Under the pieces are notes generated by a model that was not told the origin of the DNA, made no database searches, and saw nothing but the letters and a program-made list of their open reading frames with translations. The position numbers and the translations under genes are program-made. Shown piece by piece: positions 44,947 through 54,000 of a stretch of 64,000 nucleotides of DNA (position 1 is the stretch's first letter; every line of letters begins with the position of its first letter). Origin of the DNA: Proteiniborus sp. MB09-C3 (GTDB taxonomy: Bacteria; Bacillota; Clostridia; Tissierellales; Proteiniboraceae); NCBI RefSeq assembly GCF_030263895.1, contig NZ_CP127161.1:3596001-3660000 (forward strand). Reading direction: 5' to 3'.

Positions 44947-46275
44947 TAAGTTATACTTCTTAAATTTACGAACTACTGTTGAATGATCAACTCCAATGGC
45001 TTCTGCCATTTGTCTTGTACTTGAAAATAAATCTTTCACATTACATAGATATTCTTTTTCTGTGTGTTCCATATATTCCTTCAATTTGTACTTTGACATC
45101 TCTTCTCTATTCACATTATTACTAGAAGGGAAATCCAAAGTATTTCCTTGACTCAATATCACCATTTTTTCTATCATATTCTTTAACTCACGAACATTTC
45201 CCGGCCAATCATACTGCTGTAATTGAATTAGTGTATCTACTTCTAGCTTTTTTGCAATTCCATATTTACTTGTATATCGCTTTAAGAAATGTACAGCTAA
45301 GGGAATAATATCAGCTTGTCTCTCTCGTAAAGGCGGAATATTAATAGTCACAACACTTAATCTATAATATAAATCTTCTCTAAACTTATTCCTCAGAATT
45401 TGTTCTTTAATATTTTGATTTGTTGCTGCAATAATTCGAGTATCAATAGGAATCTCTTCTACACTACCTATAGGTGAATATACTCTGTTCTCTAAAACTC
45501 GCAAAAGCTTTACCTGCAAATATTGAGGTAGTTCACCAATCTCATCTAAAAAGAGAGTTCCGTTTTGTGCATAATGAAGAATTCCTTTCTTTCCTTCTTT
45601 TAATCCTCCTGTAAAACTTCCTGGTGTGTAACCAAATAGCTCAGACTCCATAAGTTCACCAGGTATTGCTCCGCAATTTAATGTAATAAAACGATTATTG
45701 GCTCTTGGACTTTTTTTATGAATATAGCTAGCAATAACGTCCTTACCAACTCCAGTCTCACCTAAAATTAATACACTTGCATCTACTTTGCTTACTGTTT
45801 TAGCCAAATTGATAACCTGCATCATTTCTGGAGAATTAGCTATAATTTCTTGATCGCCACATTCTATATCATGTGACGAAGGAGTAAATTTTTTGTTTAC
45901 TTCCGTTAATTTTTGATTTAAATTAACATAACTAGAAATATCCCTAACATTGGTAACTGTATACTTTAATTCACCATTTTCTGAATAAATAGGTCTTGAA
46001 ACAGTAATAATCTCTACCCCATTTTTTTCATGATGTATATGAGTATATGTACGTCGGTATTTAATACAGGATAAACAACTAGATTGAGTAATAATTCCCT
46101 TTGATACGTATTCATCAATATTATGGCCTAAAATAGATTTATCTAATTTGGTCATAACTAAATAGCTTGCATTTACGTATAAAATTCTTCCCTCTGCATC
46201 ACTAATCATTATCCCATCATTGCTCTCATCTATGCATTTTATCATATCTTCGTTTGTAATAAAGTTGTTTTTCAT
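44944..46275 (-). CDS. Sigma-54-dependent transcriptional activator (PAS, AAA+, Fis-type HTH)
   Basis: 443 residues from the ATG at 46275 (GGGAGAG upstream); six upstream codons in frame are less likely. About 1-120 is a PAS sensor (IDESNDGIMISDAEGRILYVN); two Cys lie close together in QSSCLSCIKY. About 150-380 is the AAA+ domain: GETGVGKDVIA, the sigma-54 contact loop in the variant form GSFTGG instead of GAFTGA, GTLFLDEIGEL and LYYRLSVVTINIPPLRER. A TyrR/Fis-like HTH closes the protein (STRQMAEAIGVDHSTVVRKFKKY). It probably activates the neighbouring 2-hydroxyacyl-CoA cluster from the -24/-12 promoter near 57.37 kb. Confidence 0.92.
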   Translation of the reverse strand: MKNNFITNEDMIKCIDESNDGIMISDAEGRILYVNASYLVMTKLDKSILGHNIDEYVSKGIITQSSCLSCIKYRRTYTHIHHEKNGVEIITVSRPIYSENGELKYTVTNVRDISSYVNLNQKLTEVNKKFTPSSHDIECGDQEIIANSPEMMQVINLAKTVSKVDASVLILGETGVGKDVIASYIHKKSPRANNRFITLNCGAIPGELMESELFGYTPGSFTGGLKEGKKGILHYAQNGTLFLDEIGELPQYLQVKLLRVLENRVYSPIGSVEEIPIDTRIIAATNQNIKEQILRNKFREDLYYRLSVVTINIPPLRERQADIIPLAVHFLKRYTSKYGIAKKLEVDTLIQLQQYDWPGNVRELKNMIEKMVILSQGNTLDFPSSNNVNREEMSKYKLKEYMEHTEKEYLCNVKDLFSSTRQMAEAIGVDHSTVVRKFKKYNL

Positions 46276-46626
46276 TGATTCTCTCCCTTTCAAAAAACAA
46301 AAGTTACAAAATTAACAAAGTTAGACGCTTATACTCATAGTTTAATAATACCACCACAATGTTTAATGTTAAAGCAATATAATAATAAAGATTAGTATAA
46401 GAAAAGATTATCTGACACTAATCTTTATTATTATATGATGAATTTGCAAATAATTCTTAATATCCAAATTTTCTTATCATCTCTACAGTATGTATAGAAA
46501 TTTCTGAAGAGCGGAATGGAGAGCTGAAGTTAATGGTACATCACTTCCATTCCTTCTTCAGAAGATAAATTATTGTAATTGCTACTTTGTTTACATTGAA
46601 AAAGTTTTAAATAATACAATAATTTA
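46276..46626. other. Non-coding gap with two large hairpins after the dehydratase operon
   Basis: Two strong dyads fill this 351-nt stretch. The one nearest the operon end pairs TCTGAAGAGCGGAATGGA (near 46503-46521) with TCCATTCC...CTTCAGA (near 46547-46564). The second pairs AATAATAAAGATTAGT with ACTAATCTTTATTATT (near 46381-46435). The second, with U-rich flanks, is the better terminator. The remainder is the leader of the regulator gene; no sigma-54 promoter was seen there. Confidence 0.6.
46381..46435 (-). terminator. Terminator of the dehydratase operon
   Basis: Two 16-nt inverted arms (AATAATAAAGATTAGT and its complement) flank a loop of about 20 nt; the sequence is U-rich on both sides. 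It follows the last dehydratase gene and precedes the sigma-54 regulator gene. Confidence 0.75.
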
Positions 46627-47748
46627 TTAATAATCCATACTTTCTATAAAGCCTTGAAGTCTTGTATTAATTTGCTCAAAGGCTGTTGCTTGCTGGCCAA
46701 CCTCAATTACTAATAGAGGAATATTCTCTTCCTTCATCCTTGACATGATAATTGGTACATCATATTCCTCAGGATCGCAAAACTTCATTAATGCTAATAC
46801 GACTCCATCCGCTTTGGAATGATGAGCTAAGTCAACTAAATGCTGAATACGTTGCTTATATGGATCAAAAGCCAAAGAACAAGCATTATGGTTTATCCAT
46901 TGCCTTGCCAAGCTTTTTAGAGCATCTCCTGCAAAAGGTACATCTGTCCTAAACTGTCTAGATTCTTGTGCTAAATCATCTCCAACTACATCAATTCCTA
47001 ACGCTTCAAAATGGCTGAGAATGCCTTTAGGCTCTAGCATAATTCCAGAAACAACAACTCGTTTGTTTTTAGAATGCTCTGCTGGCTGTAGTCGAAGCTT
47101 CTCATTTAACTTCTTAATATAGCATAGATACTCTTTCTTGTCCATAAAATAGGATGCTTTGATAATTTGATGACGCACCGTAGGGGAAATAGTAGTTGTA
47201 TGCATAGCAGCAATTTCTGTAAACTCACGCATAGCTGCTCGATAATCATTGTAAAGAATTATGCTTTCTCTTAATGCTTCCTCTGTAATATCTACATTTA
47301 AAATATCTTCTAATTTTTTAATGATCAATCTGTATTCATTTTCTAAAAATAATTCTGCACTTTGTACTCGTCTATTTTGTGGGTAAACAAAGGGAATAGC
47401 CGGGCAAGCTCCCTTCCACTTCTGTCCAAAGCACTTTAGAGTATCACACACTGCAGGAATTAAAACTGCTTTTAATATATCGTAAGTACCTCTGGTTTCA
47501 TATTCCATTATAGACTGCATTATTGAGCAAGCAAATGCTGGAAGGTAAGTTCTAGCTTTTCTAAGTTCAACCTCTCCTCCCCATAGTCCCACAGGTATAC
47601 AATTTGCAGCATAGATTATTTCCTCTGGCGCATAAGGTGCAACCCAACCTACTGCATTTTTATGATTTTTTTCACAGGATAGTTTAACAGCTTTGTCTGG
47701 TGAATCAGCAATTTCTATAAGATAATTAATAATTTGATTTATTTCCAT
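46627..47748 (-). CDS. 2-hydroxyacyl-CoA dehydratase, beta-type subunit
   Basis: 373 residues, the usual HgdB/FldC/HadC size. It shows the family's N-terminal GWVAPYAPEEIIYAANCIPVGLWGG, cysteine-containing CSIMQSIMEYET and AVCDTLKCFGQKW, and a C-terminal Fe-S-associated VVLALMKFCDPEEYDVPIIMSRM. With the alpha-type subunit it binds [4Fe-4S] clusters and removes water from a 2-hydroxyacyl-CoA by a ketyl-radical mechanism started by one high-energy electron from the activator. It follows the alpha gene by 17 nt. Substrate cannot be told from the sequence. Confidence 0.93.
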   Translation of the reverse strand: MEINQIINYLIEIADSPDKAVKLSCEKNHKNAVGWVAPYAPEEIIYAANCIPVGLWGGEVELRKARTYLPAFACSIMQSIMEYETRGTYDILKAVLIPAVCDTLKCFGQKWKGACPAIPFVYPQNRRVQSAELFLENEYRLIIKKLEDILNVDITEEALRESIILYNDYRAAMREFTEIAAMHTTTISPTVRHQIIKASYFMDKKEYLCYIKKLNEKLRLQPAEHSKNKRVVVSGIMLEPKGILSHFEALGIDVVGDDLAQESRQFRTDVPFAGDALKSLARQWINHNACSLAFDPYKQRIQHLVDLAHHSKADGVVLALMKFCDPEEYDVPIIMSRMKEENIPLLVIEVGQQATAFEQINTRLQGFIESMDY

Positions 47749-47765
47749 TTCATTCTCCTTTCTTT

Positions 47766-49004
47766 TTAATCTCCAGAACTATTTCTGGAGGGAACCTTTT
47801 GACTCATCATTTCTACTAAAGCTTCGATGCGTGTTTCATATTGTGCCTTAGAATAATTTCTTGGATCAGCCTGGTCTCCATCAAAAGTCGTAATAGGAAT
47901 ATTCAAACTATCTCTCAATTCTTTTCCCACTTCATATTGAAGAAAATCACACATTTTACAGCTACGATTCATATGCATAATTACACCGTCACATTGAGTT
48001 TCTTTAATAATACTTTTTCGAAGATTAATTTGACCATCTAAGGATAGATTATTTCCCATGCCTGTATAAGCCCTTGCCATTTCAAAAAGATTTCCCGGCG
48101 TATACTCCAATGCCCAAGCCGAAGGATACGTTGAACCAGTCATGTTGACTCCATGTTGCTTTAGAACTTTGTACGTATGAGATAAATATGGCCAACATGC
48201 TATTCCATCCCACATGATTCTATATTTTTCATCTGCACCCTTTAATCCACACTCGCCCCTTGAAATCTTTTCTTCTAGTTCTTCCTTTAATTTTCTGAAT
48301 GTCATTCCACATTCTGCTTTTCCCCTCATACAGACAATTAACGCCATATAATTAAACATATCAAAACCACTTAAAGGCGAAGGACGAGCTGAACAAAGCA
48401 TAGTAGCATCATACCAGTCTTTTGCGTTCTGTGCAGATATCTTCATGACTTCTTGAAATTTTTTTTCATCAAAAGGCTTATTGCAAATTACTTCTAATTG
48501 ATGAATGATGTCATGAAATTGTGCTTCAACATATTTTATATTCTCTTCTGTAATTTCTTTATCATGATTATATGGGACATCAACAATAAGCAAAGGTATA
48601 TTCAATTCATATGCAATATTTTCATACCACTTTAATAGAGTTTCACAGATGTTGTTACATAGTAAAACTAAGTCTGGTAACGGCAGTTCTTCTGATATAC
48701 ATTGCTGTACATCCATATAGGCTAAATTTGCTCTAGCATAACCACATATATCATTGGAGTATCCTTTTCGCTCTGCATATTCCAATAATTCTGGCGCTCC
48801 TTTACGTGCTGCAATTCCTACAACATGATTTTCAGGATAAACGGTATAGATTCCCATAGCCTCACAAAATTCACAGGGAGCAATGGAACTGGACCAACAA
48901 ACTAAATCACCTCGTTCCTTAGCTTTTCTTGCATCCTCCATATTTTTAGCTACCAATATATCCAGCATTTCTTTTGAAGTCATACTTTCATTGATAATAC
49001 TCAT
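47766..49004 (-). CDS. 2-hydroxyacyl-CoA dehydratase, alpha-type subunit
   Basis: 412 residues, similar to FldB/HadB/HgdA. Recognisable parts are VCWSSSIAPCEFCEAMGIYTVYPENH, the cluster-binding region GYSNDICGYARANLAY, LLCNNICETLLKWYENIAYEL, and GVIMHMNRSCKMCDFLQYEV near the C-terminus. It forms the heterodimer with the downstream beta gene. Its ATG overlaps the activator gene by 4 nt (ATGA), so the activator and both subunits are made together. Confidence 0.94.
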   Translation of the reverse strand: MSIINESMTSKEMLDILVAKNMEDARKAKERGDLVCWSSSIAPCEFCEAMGIYTVYPENHVVGIAARKGAPELLEYAERKGYSNDICGYARANLAYMDVQQCISEELPLPDLVLLCNNICETLLKWYENIAYELNIPLLIVDVPYNHDKEITEENIKYVEAQFHDIIHQLEVICNKPFDEKKFQEVMKISAQNAKDWYDATMLCSARPSPLSGFDMFNYMALIVCMRGKAECGMTFRKLKEELEEKISRGECGLKGADEKYRIMWDGIACWPYLSHTYKVLKQHGVNMTGSTYPSAWALEYTPGNLFEMARAYTGMGNNLSLDGQINLRKSIIKETQCDGVIMHMNRSCKMCDFLQYEVGKELRDSLNIPITTFDGDQADPRNYSKAQYETRIEALVEMMSQKVPSRNSSGD

Positions 49005-49798
49005 ATCCTACTCCTTTCTTGTCCAAACTCAACAGCAAAGAGTGCTGCACCAATTGCACCAATTAGCTGAGGAGTTTTGGCTACGTAAACTTTTTGTTTT
49101 AAAGCTCTTTCCAAAGCACGAACTACACCTTGATTTTGTGCTACACCGCCAGTCAGTGAAAAATCCTTTTCCATACTGGTACGATATAATAAGCCAAGTG
49201 CACGATTAACAATAGAATTGTGTACACCTCTAGCAATATCTTCTCGTCTAGTATCTTTGGATAATAATGAAATTACCTCAGATTCTGCAAATACAGTGCA
49301 TGTACTACTTACAGTTGCTGGATTTTGTGATAATTCATCTAAAGCATCCAATTCATCAATAGGTGTTTCCAGTATACGTGCCATGACTTCTAAAAATCTT
49401 CCCGTGCCAGCTGCACACTTATCATTCATATAGAAACTTAGTACTTTCCCTTTTTCATCAATAGAAATGGCTTTAACATCTTGCCCTCCAATATCTAAAA
49501 CCGTTCTTACATTTTTGAAGACAAAATTAATCCCCTTGGCATGACAACTTATTTCACTAAATTGTTTATCTGCATATTCAAGCGAATACCTGCCATATCC
49601 AGTAGCCACCGTATAGCTGACTTGCTCAACAGATAAATCTGTTGTCGAAAACAACTCATCAATTACTTTTTTGGGCCCACTAGTTCCCGTTCCTAATTGC
49701 ACCACACTTGTGTGAATGATTTCTCGATTTTTATTCATTAATACAGCTTTAGATGATGCTGAACCAATGTCCACGCCTAAATAATAAGAAGTATTCAT
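49001..49798 (-). CDS. 2-hydroxyacyl-CoA dehydratase activator ATPase (HgdC/FldI type)
   Basis: 265 residues with the ASKHA fold: GVDIGSASSKAVLMNK, ATGYGRYSLEYA, DIGGQDVKAISID and LTGGVAQNQGVVRALE. The two cysteines that hold a [4Fe-4S] cluster between the two subunits of the dimer are in NDKCAAGTGRFLEVMARIL and STCTVFAESEVISLL. It uses ATP to lower the potential of an electron and inject it into the dehydratase. Preceded by a leader containing one copy of the pseudoknot-like motif (49871-49900), and overlapping the alpha subunit by 4 nt. Confidence 0.96.
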   Translation of the reverse strand: MNTSYYLGVDIGSASSKAVLMNKNREIIHTSVVQLGTGTSGPKKVIDELFSTTDLSVEQVSYTVATGYGRYSLEYADKQFSEISCHAKGINFVFKNVRTVLDIGGQDVKAISIDEKGKVLSFYMNDKCAAGTGRFLEVMARILETPIDELDALDELSQNPATVSSTCTVFAESEVISLLSKDTRREDIARGVHNSIVNRALGLLYRTSMEKDFSLTGGVAQNQGVVRALERALKQKVYVAKTPQLIGAIGAALFAVEFGQERSRI

Positions 49799-49834
49799 CT
49801 ACTTTACTCCTAACCATGAAGAAAGCACTATTTT

Positions 49835-49861
49835 CTAAACCTCAGAAGTTCCTTCATAATA
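49835..49861 (-). pseudogene. Possible C-terminal relic of an acyl-CoA dehydrogenase
   Basis: On the minus strand this reads Y-Y-E-G-T-S-E-V-stop. Acyl-CoA dehydrogenases characteristically end near QIYEGTxEI, so this may be the last piece of a deleted gene. It is only eight codons, lies between the pseudoknot-like motif and the activator start, and could be chance. Confidence 0.25.
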
Positions 49862-49870
49862 TGATGTATT

Positions 49871-49900
49871 TAGGTTAATAAAGGCAACCTATAATCCTTT
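49871..49900 (-). promoter_or_regulatory. Conserved leader motif, copy A (putative H-type pseudoknot)
   Basis: In the minus-strand RNA, AAAGG (49896-49900) can pair with CCTTT (49880-49884), and TAGGTT (49886-49891) with AACCTA (49871-49876), giving an H-type pseudoknot with loops of 4, 1 and 3 nt. A 37-nt stretch (49864-49900) is nearly identical to copy B. It lies 73 nt before the activator start codon. Confidence 0.6.
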
Positions 49901-49967
49901 CTTAAAAGTATCAAATACGGTTGGTATATATCTACTATATTGACATAGATCCAGTCATTCCTTCTCA

Positions 49968-51581
49968 TCATTTTGATAGCTCTAACATTCCCATTATCTT
50001 ATGTTTTGCCAACTTTTTGATAGATACAAGATCAATTTTTCCTGTACTGTTCATCGGAAACTTATCTAGTTGAAAAACAAAATTCGGTGTTTTATAGCTA
50101 GCAAGATGATGTTTAACAAAGTCTTTTAATCCATCAGCATCAATTTTTTTACCTGGTTTCATTACTACTAACGCAGTAATCTCTTCCTGAACAGCAGTAT
50201 CTACATCTACTCCTATAACTTTAGCATTAAGAATATCCTCGCTATAATGCTCTATAACGCATTCGATTTCACTTGGAGAGATGTTTTCTCCACCTCGAAC
50301 GATCATATCACTCATGCGTCCGCAAAAGTAAAAATAATCATTCTTATCACGATACCCAACATCATCAGTTTTAAGCCAACCGTCATGAGTATACTTTTCC
50401 AGGTTCTTTTGTTGCATATCATAATACCCCTTCATTACACAAAAGCCTCTTGCCTGGATTTCCCCTTTAACATTTACATCGCACTCACAATTGGCTTCAT
50501 TGTCCCAAATACGTATTTCCATATTAGGAATTGCCTTACCTACGGTTTCTGATTTTAACATAGTATCATCATCATAGTCTGACAAAGTAATTAAAGGTGA
50601 TGTTTCAGTCTGACCATATCCTATTTGTAAATGAGGAATATTTACCTTCGAAACTAACTCACGATATTTCTCACCCACTATGCCTGAACCTGCTAAAATA
50701 CCAGAATTCCATGATGAAATATCATAACTGCCAAAGCTTGGATTCTTAACTAGAAGCATTAACATAGAAGGAACCACATTAAATGCTGTAACACAATACT
50801 TCTCTATGAATTTCATAGCTTGGTCTGGTTTATATTTACGCATTATTATTGTAGGCATTGCAACCATTAATCCCAATAATAATCCACATGTCATACCTGA
50901 GCAGTGGAATATTGGCATACCAATCAGCATAATATCTTTATTTTTATTCCATCGCATTAAATCTGATAGTATTCTCGCATCATTAAGTATGCTATAGTAA
51001 GATAGTAAAACACCTTTAGGTAGATGTGTGCTCCCAGAAGTAAAAAGCATACAAGCTGTATCGTCAGTTGCAACCAATCCCTTGACTTTATTAAGTTCTT
51101 CCATAGCTTGTAATCCTATGGAATCATTGGATTTCTGCAATTCAAAGGCTTCATCAAATATACTTATGATACTAAAATAGTCTTTTAACTTAGGAAGATC
51201 CTTCTTGACTTTATTAATAACTTCCAAATAGTCAATAGAGCCTGTAGATTCTCCATAGAATAAATATTCAGCATCAGCATAGGATAAAATACTTTTCATT
51301 TCTAAATGCTTATATGAATAGTTAAAAATAGCTGTAACTGCACCGATCTTCATTGCTGCATATATGATACAAATCTGTTGGATAGAATTAATGCTCCAAA
51401 CCCCCACATGTGTACCTTTTTTAATATTTTTTTTTATCATCGTTGCTGCTATGATGTCGGTAATTTCATCCACTTGCTTCCAGCTATAGCTGACATCATC
51501 AAAAATATAGGCTATGTCATCAGGATAATCTTCTGCATTTTTTTTCAACACATCTGAAAGAGTAACATTCAATAAATCCAT
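49968..51581 (-). CDS. Acyl-CoA synthetase (AMP-forming)
   Basis: 537 residues of the adenylate-forming family. Motifs are the ATP-binding loop in slightly altered form (LFTSGSTHLPKGVLLSY), YGQTETSPL, the A7/A8 region HDGWLKTDDVGYRDKNDYFYFCGRMSDMIVRGGENISP and the catalytic Lys in MNSTGKIDLVSIKK. It would activate the pathway's free acid to its CoA ester at the cost of ATP and could prime the CaiB-type CoA-transferase cycle. It lies 41 nt after the CoA-transferase gene. Confidence 0.92.
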   Translation of the reverse strand: MDLLNVTLSDVLKKNAEDYPDDIAYIFDDVSYSWKQVDEITDIIAATMIKKNIKKGTHVGVWSINSIQQICIIYAAMKIGAVTAIFNYSYKHLEMKSILSYADAEYLFYGESTGSIDYLEVINKVKKDLPKLKDYFSIISIFDEAFELQKSNDSIGLQAMEELNKVKGLVATDDTACMLFTSGSTHLPKGVLLSYYSILNDARILSDLMRWNKNKDIMLIGMPIFHCSGMTCGLLLGLMVAMPTIIMRKYKPDQAMKFIEKYCVTAFNVVPSMLMLLVKNPSFGSYDISSWNSGILAGSGIVGEKYRELVSKVNIPHLQIGYGQTETSPLITLSDYDDDTMLKSETVGKAIPNMEIRIWDNEANCECDVNVKGEIQARGFCVMKGYYDMQQKNLEKYTHDGWLKTDDVGYRDKNDYFYFCGRMSDMIVRGGENISPSEIECVIEHYSEDILNAKVIGVDVDTAVQEEITALVVMKPGKKIDADGLKDFVKHHLASYKTPNFVFQLDKFPMNSTGKIDLVSIKKLAKHKIMGMLELSK

Positions 51582-51622
51582 TTTATCCTCCTTGCTCGAT
51601 AAGTACAGTCAACTTACTAGAA

Positions 51623-52858
51623 TTATTTTTCTTGATCAGCATGTAGATGCTTCTCAATTAGAATGCCTTTTGATATCATTTCTTGAATCTGTACTTCGCT
51701 ATATCCAAGTTCAGCTAAAATCTTTGAAGATTGCTCACCTAAGAATGGAGCACGATTTCTCGGTGGAAGTGTAACGCCGCCAAATTTCGCAGGTGTAGCA
51801 CTCTCTATATATTGATCACCATTAGGCTGAGTAAACTTGGACAAGTACAAATTATCCTTTGCTTGTTGAGATTCTAATATTTCATAAACATTACATACTA
51901 TGGAATGAGGTATATCATTCTCTCTTAAAATTGCATCTAATTCATCTCGAGTGAATTTTAAGAAGCCTTCACTAATAATTTGAACAATTTCTCTACAGTT
52001 TTCATTTCCCTTAGCAAATGTATTATATTCTGGATTTTCAATTAGCTCTTCTCTGCCTATAATCCTCATGAAATATGGGAAATAGCGTTCATACTCATGA
52101 CAGCATACCATTATCCACTTATCATCCTTACACTTATAGGTGTTATTTAAAGGAGTATTCTCAAGACGACTTTTTGGATATTTGTCTAAATCACTGCACT
52201 GAATAGAAAGTATAGGCTCTAGCATATTGTAAATAGCTTGTCCATAAAGCGATACAACAATTTTACTGCCTTCTCCACTACATTTTTGCTTGTACAATGC
52301 AGCACATATTGCAGCAGCCATAGTACTAGCAGTAGAATTATCTCCAAATGAACTTGGAGGAATTACAGGAGCTGTATCTTTTTCCATAGAAGCAATCATT
52401 GCTCCTCCTAATGCCCAGAAGCAAACATTATCAAACCCCGGGTCATTTGCCATTGATCCTGTTTCTCCAAATCCAGTCATATGTGCATGGATAAGTCTAG
52501 GATATTTGTCATGAAGAGTATCATAATCTAATCCCAACTTTTCAAGAGCACGGCCACGATTATTAGTTAGAAAAACATCCGCATCTGCCAATAATTTATC
52601 CATTACTTCCTTACCTTCAGTAGTCTTCAAGTCCAAGGCAATACTTTTTTTATTGGCGTTATGAACATCGTACGTAATATATTTCATTCCAGGTAAAGGA
52701 ACCGCATAACGTGTCGTATCTCCTTTTGGTACAGCTTCTACCTTAACTATATCAGCACCCCAATCGGCTAATATACGTCCAGCTGAAGGTGCTGCTACGT
52801 ATGTTGTTAGTTCAACTATTTTCACTTCTTCTAATAGATTATATGGATTATTACTCAT
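51623..52858 (-). CDS. CaiB/BaiF family (family III) CoA-transferase
   Basis: 411 residues. N-terminal VKIVELTTYVAAPSAGRILADWGADIVKVEAVPKGD, then NANKKSIALDLKTTEGKEVM and ADVFLTNNRGRALEKLGLDY are the family hallmarks. The catalytic Asp is probably the one in DPGFDNVCFWALGG. In known reductive Stickland pathways the homologues FldA/HadA move CoA from the acyl-CoA product to the incoming 2-hydroxy acid. Leader copy B of the pseudoknot-like motif is directly upstream. EtfA lies 119 nt upstream, the acyl-CoA synthetase follows downstream. Confidence 0.94.
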   Translation of the reverse strand: MSNNPYNLLEEVKIVELTTYVAAPSAGRILADWGADIVKVEAVPKGDTTRYAVPLPGMKYITYDVHNANKKSIALDLKTTEGKEVMDKLLADADVFLTNNRGRALEKLGLDYDTLHDKYPRLIHAHMTGFGETGSMANDPGFDNVCFWALGGAMIASMEKDTAPVIPPSSFGDNSTASTMAAAICAALYKQKCSGEGSKIVVSLYGQAIYNMLEPILSIQCSDLDKYPKSRLENTPLNNTYKCKDDKWIMVCCHEYERYFPYFMRIIGREELIENPEYNTFAKGNENCREIVQIISEGFLKFTRDELDAILRENDIPHSIVCNVYEILESQQAKDNLYLSKFTQPNGDQYIESATPAKFGGVTLPPRNRAPFLGEQSSKILAELGYSEVQIQEMISKGILIEKHLHADQEK

Positions 52859-52885
52859 AATTCGTTTCTCCTTATATAATGTATT

Positions 52886-52915
52886 TAGGTTAATAAAGGC
52901 AACCTATAGTCCTTT
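52886..52915 (-). promoter_or_regulatory. Conserved leader motif, copy B (putative H-type pseudoknot)
   Basis: AAAGG (52911-52915) pairs with CCTTT (52895-52899) and TAGGTT (52901-52906) with AACCTA (52886-52891); loops are 4, 1 and 3 nt as in copy A. The 3' end lies 12 nt before the AAGGAG (52868-52873) of the CoA-transferase gene. Confidence 0.6.
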
Positions 52916-52977
52916 TTTAAAAACTGATAATTATATAATTTAAGCTGAATTTTCTCGTAATCTTTATTAGTTAGCCT

Positions 52978-53988
52978 TTAATTACTTTTGTGTTTTTTTA
53001 ATTCTTCAATAAATTGTGGTATAACCTCAAAAAGATCTCCTACAATTCCATAATCCGCGGCTTTAAATATAGGTGCATCTGGATCTTTGTTGATTGCAAT
53101 AATAGTATCTGAGCCTGACATCCCTGCTAAGTGCTGAATTGCTCCAGATATTCCACAAGCTATATATATTTTAGGAGCTACGGTTTTTCCTGTTTGTCCT
53201 ACTTGATGAGCATGTGGTATCCAGCCACTATCCACTGCCGCTCTAGATGAGCCTACTGCTGCTCCCAATACTTCAGCTAATTCCCGAATGTAGGAGAAGT
53301 TTTCTGCTTTTCCCAATCCACGTCCTCCAGAAACAATAATTTCTGCATCTTCTAAATTTACTTCTGCCAATACTTCCTTTATAGTTTCACATATTCGAGT
53401 TCGAACGTTTTCTTCTGGTATTAAAATGTCTTCTTGAATAATTTTTCCCTCTGCTTGTCCATTTCGTAATGGTTTTTTATATACACCAGGTCTAACTGTT
53501 CCCATTTGCGGACGACGATCTGGACATTCAATTTTTGCCATAAGGTTTCCACCAAATGCTGGACGTATCCAAGTTACATTATTGCTTTCTTGGTTGAACT
53601 CAATATTAGTACAGTCTGCAGTTAAACCGGTTCCTAGCTTACAAGCTACTCGTGGACCAAAGTCTCTTCCATTACTTGTTGCTCCAATTAAGATGGTATT
53701 TGGCTTATATTTGTCAACTAGCTGTGTAAAGCATAAATAAACTGCATCAGTTAAGTACCTATTATATACAGGATTATCAACTAATATAACTTCATCTACT
53801 CCATATTCTAAGGCTTCTTTCGCTACTCCCTGTACATTATGTCCAATTATAACGGCAACTAACTTTTCTCCTAATGCATCAGCTATTTCCCTGCCCGGAC
53901 GTAATAATTCAAATCCTACTTTTTTTTCTTTTCCATCTTCGGTTTCAACATAAACCCACACATTTTTATATTCTGAATTCACACTCAT
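52978..53988 (-). CDS. etfA: Electron transfer flavoprotein, alpha subunit
   Basis: 336 residues. The C-terminal FAD-binding domain is intact: VSGGRGLGKAENFSYIRELAEVLGAAVGSSRAAVDSGW, HQVGQTGKTVAPKIYIACGISGAIQHLAGM, TIIAINKDPDAPIFKAADYGIVGDLFEVIPQFIEEL. With EtfB it transfers electrons between the acyl-CoA dehydrogenase and NADH/ferredoxin; in anaerobes such triads may bifurcate electrons. It starts 12 nt after the etfB stop. Confidence 0.96.
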   Translation of the reverse strand: MSVNSEYKNVWVYVETEDGKEKKVGFELLRPGREIADALGEKLVAVIIGHNVQGVAKEALEYGVDEVILVDNPVYNRYLTDAVYLCFTQLVDKYKPNTILIGATSNGRDFGPRVACKLGTGLTADCTNIEFNQESNNVTWIRPAFGGNLMAKIECPDRRPQMGTVRPGVYKKPLRNGQAEGKIIQEDILIPEENVRTRICETIKEVLAEVNLEDAEIIVSGGRGLGKAENFSYIRELAEVLGAAVGSSRAAVDSGWIPHAHQVGQTGKTVAPKIYIACGISGAIQHLAGMSGSDTIIAINKDPDAPIFKAADYGIVGDLFEVIPQFIEELKKHKSN

Positions 53989-54000
53989 GATTTGCCTCCT

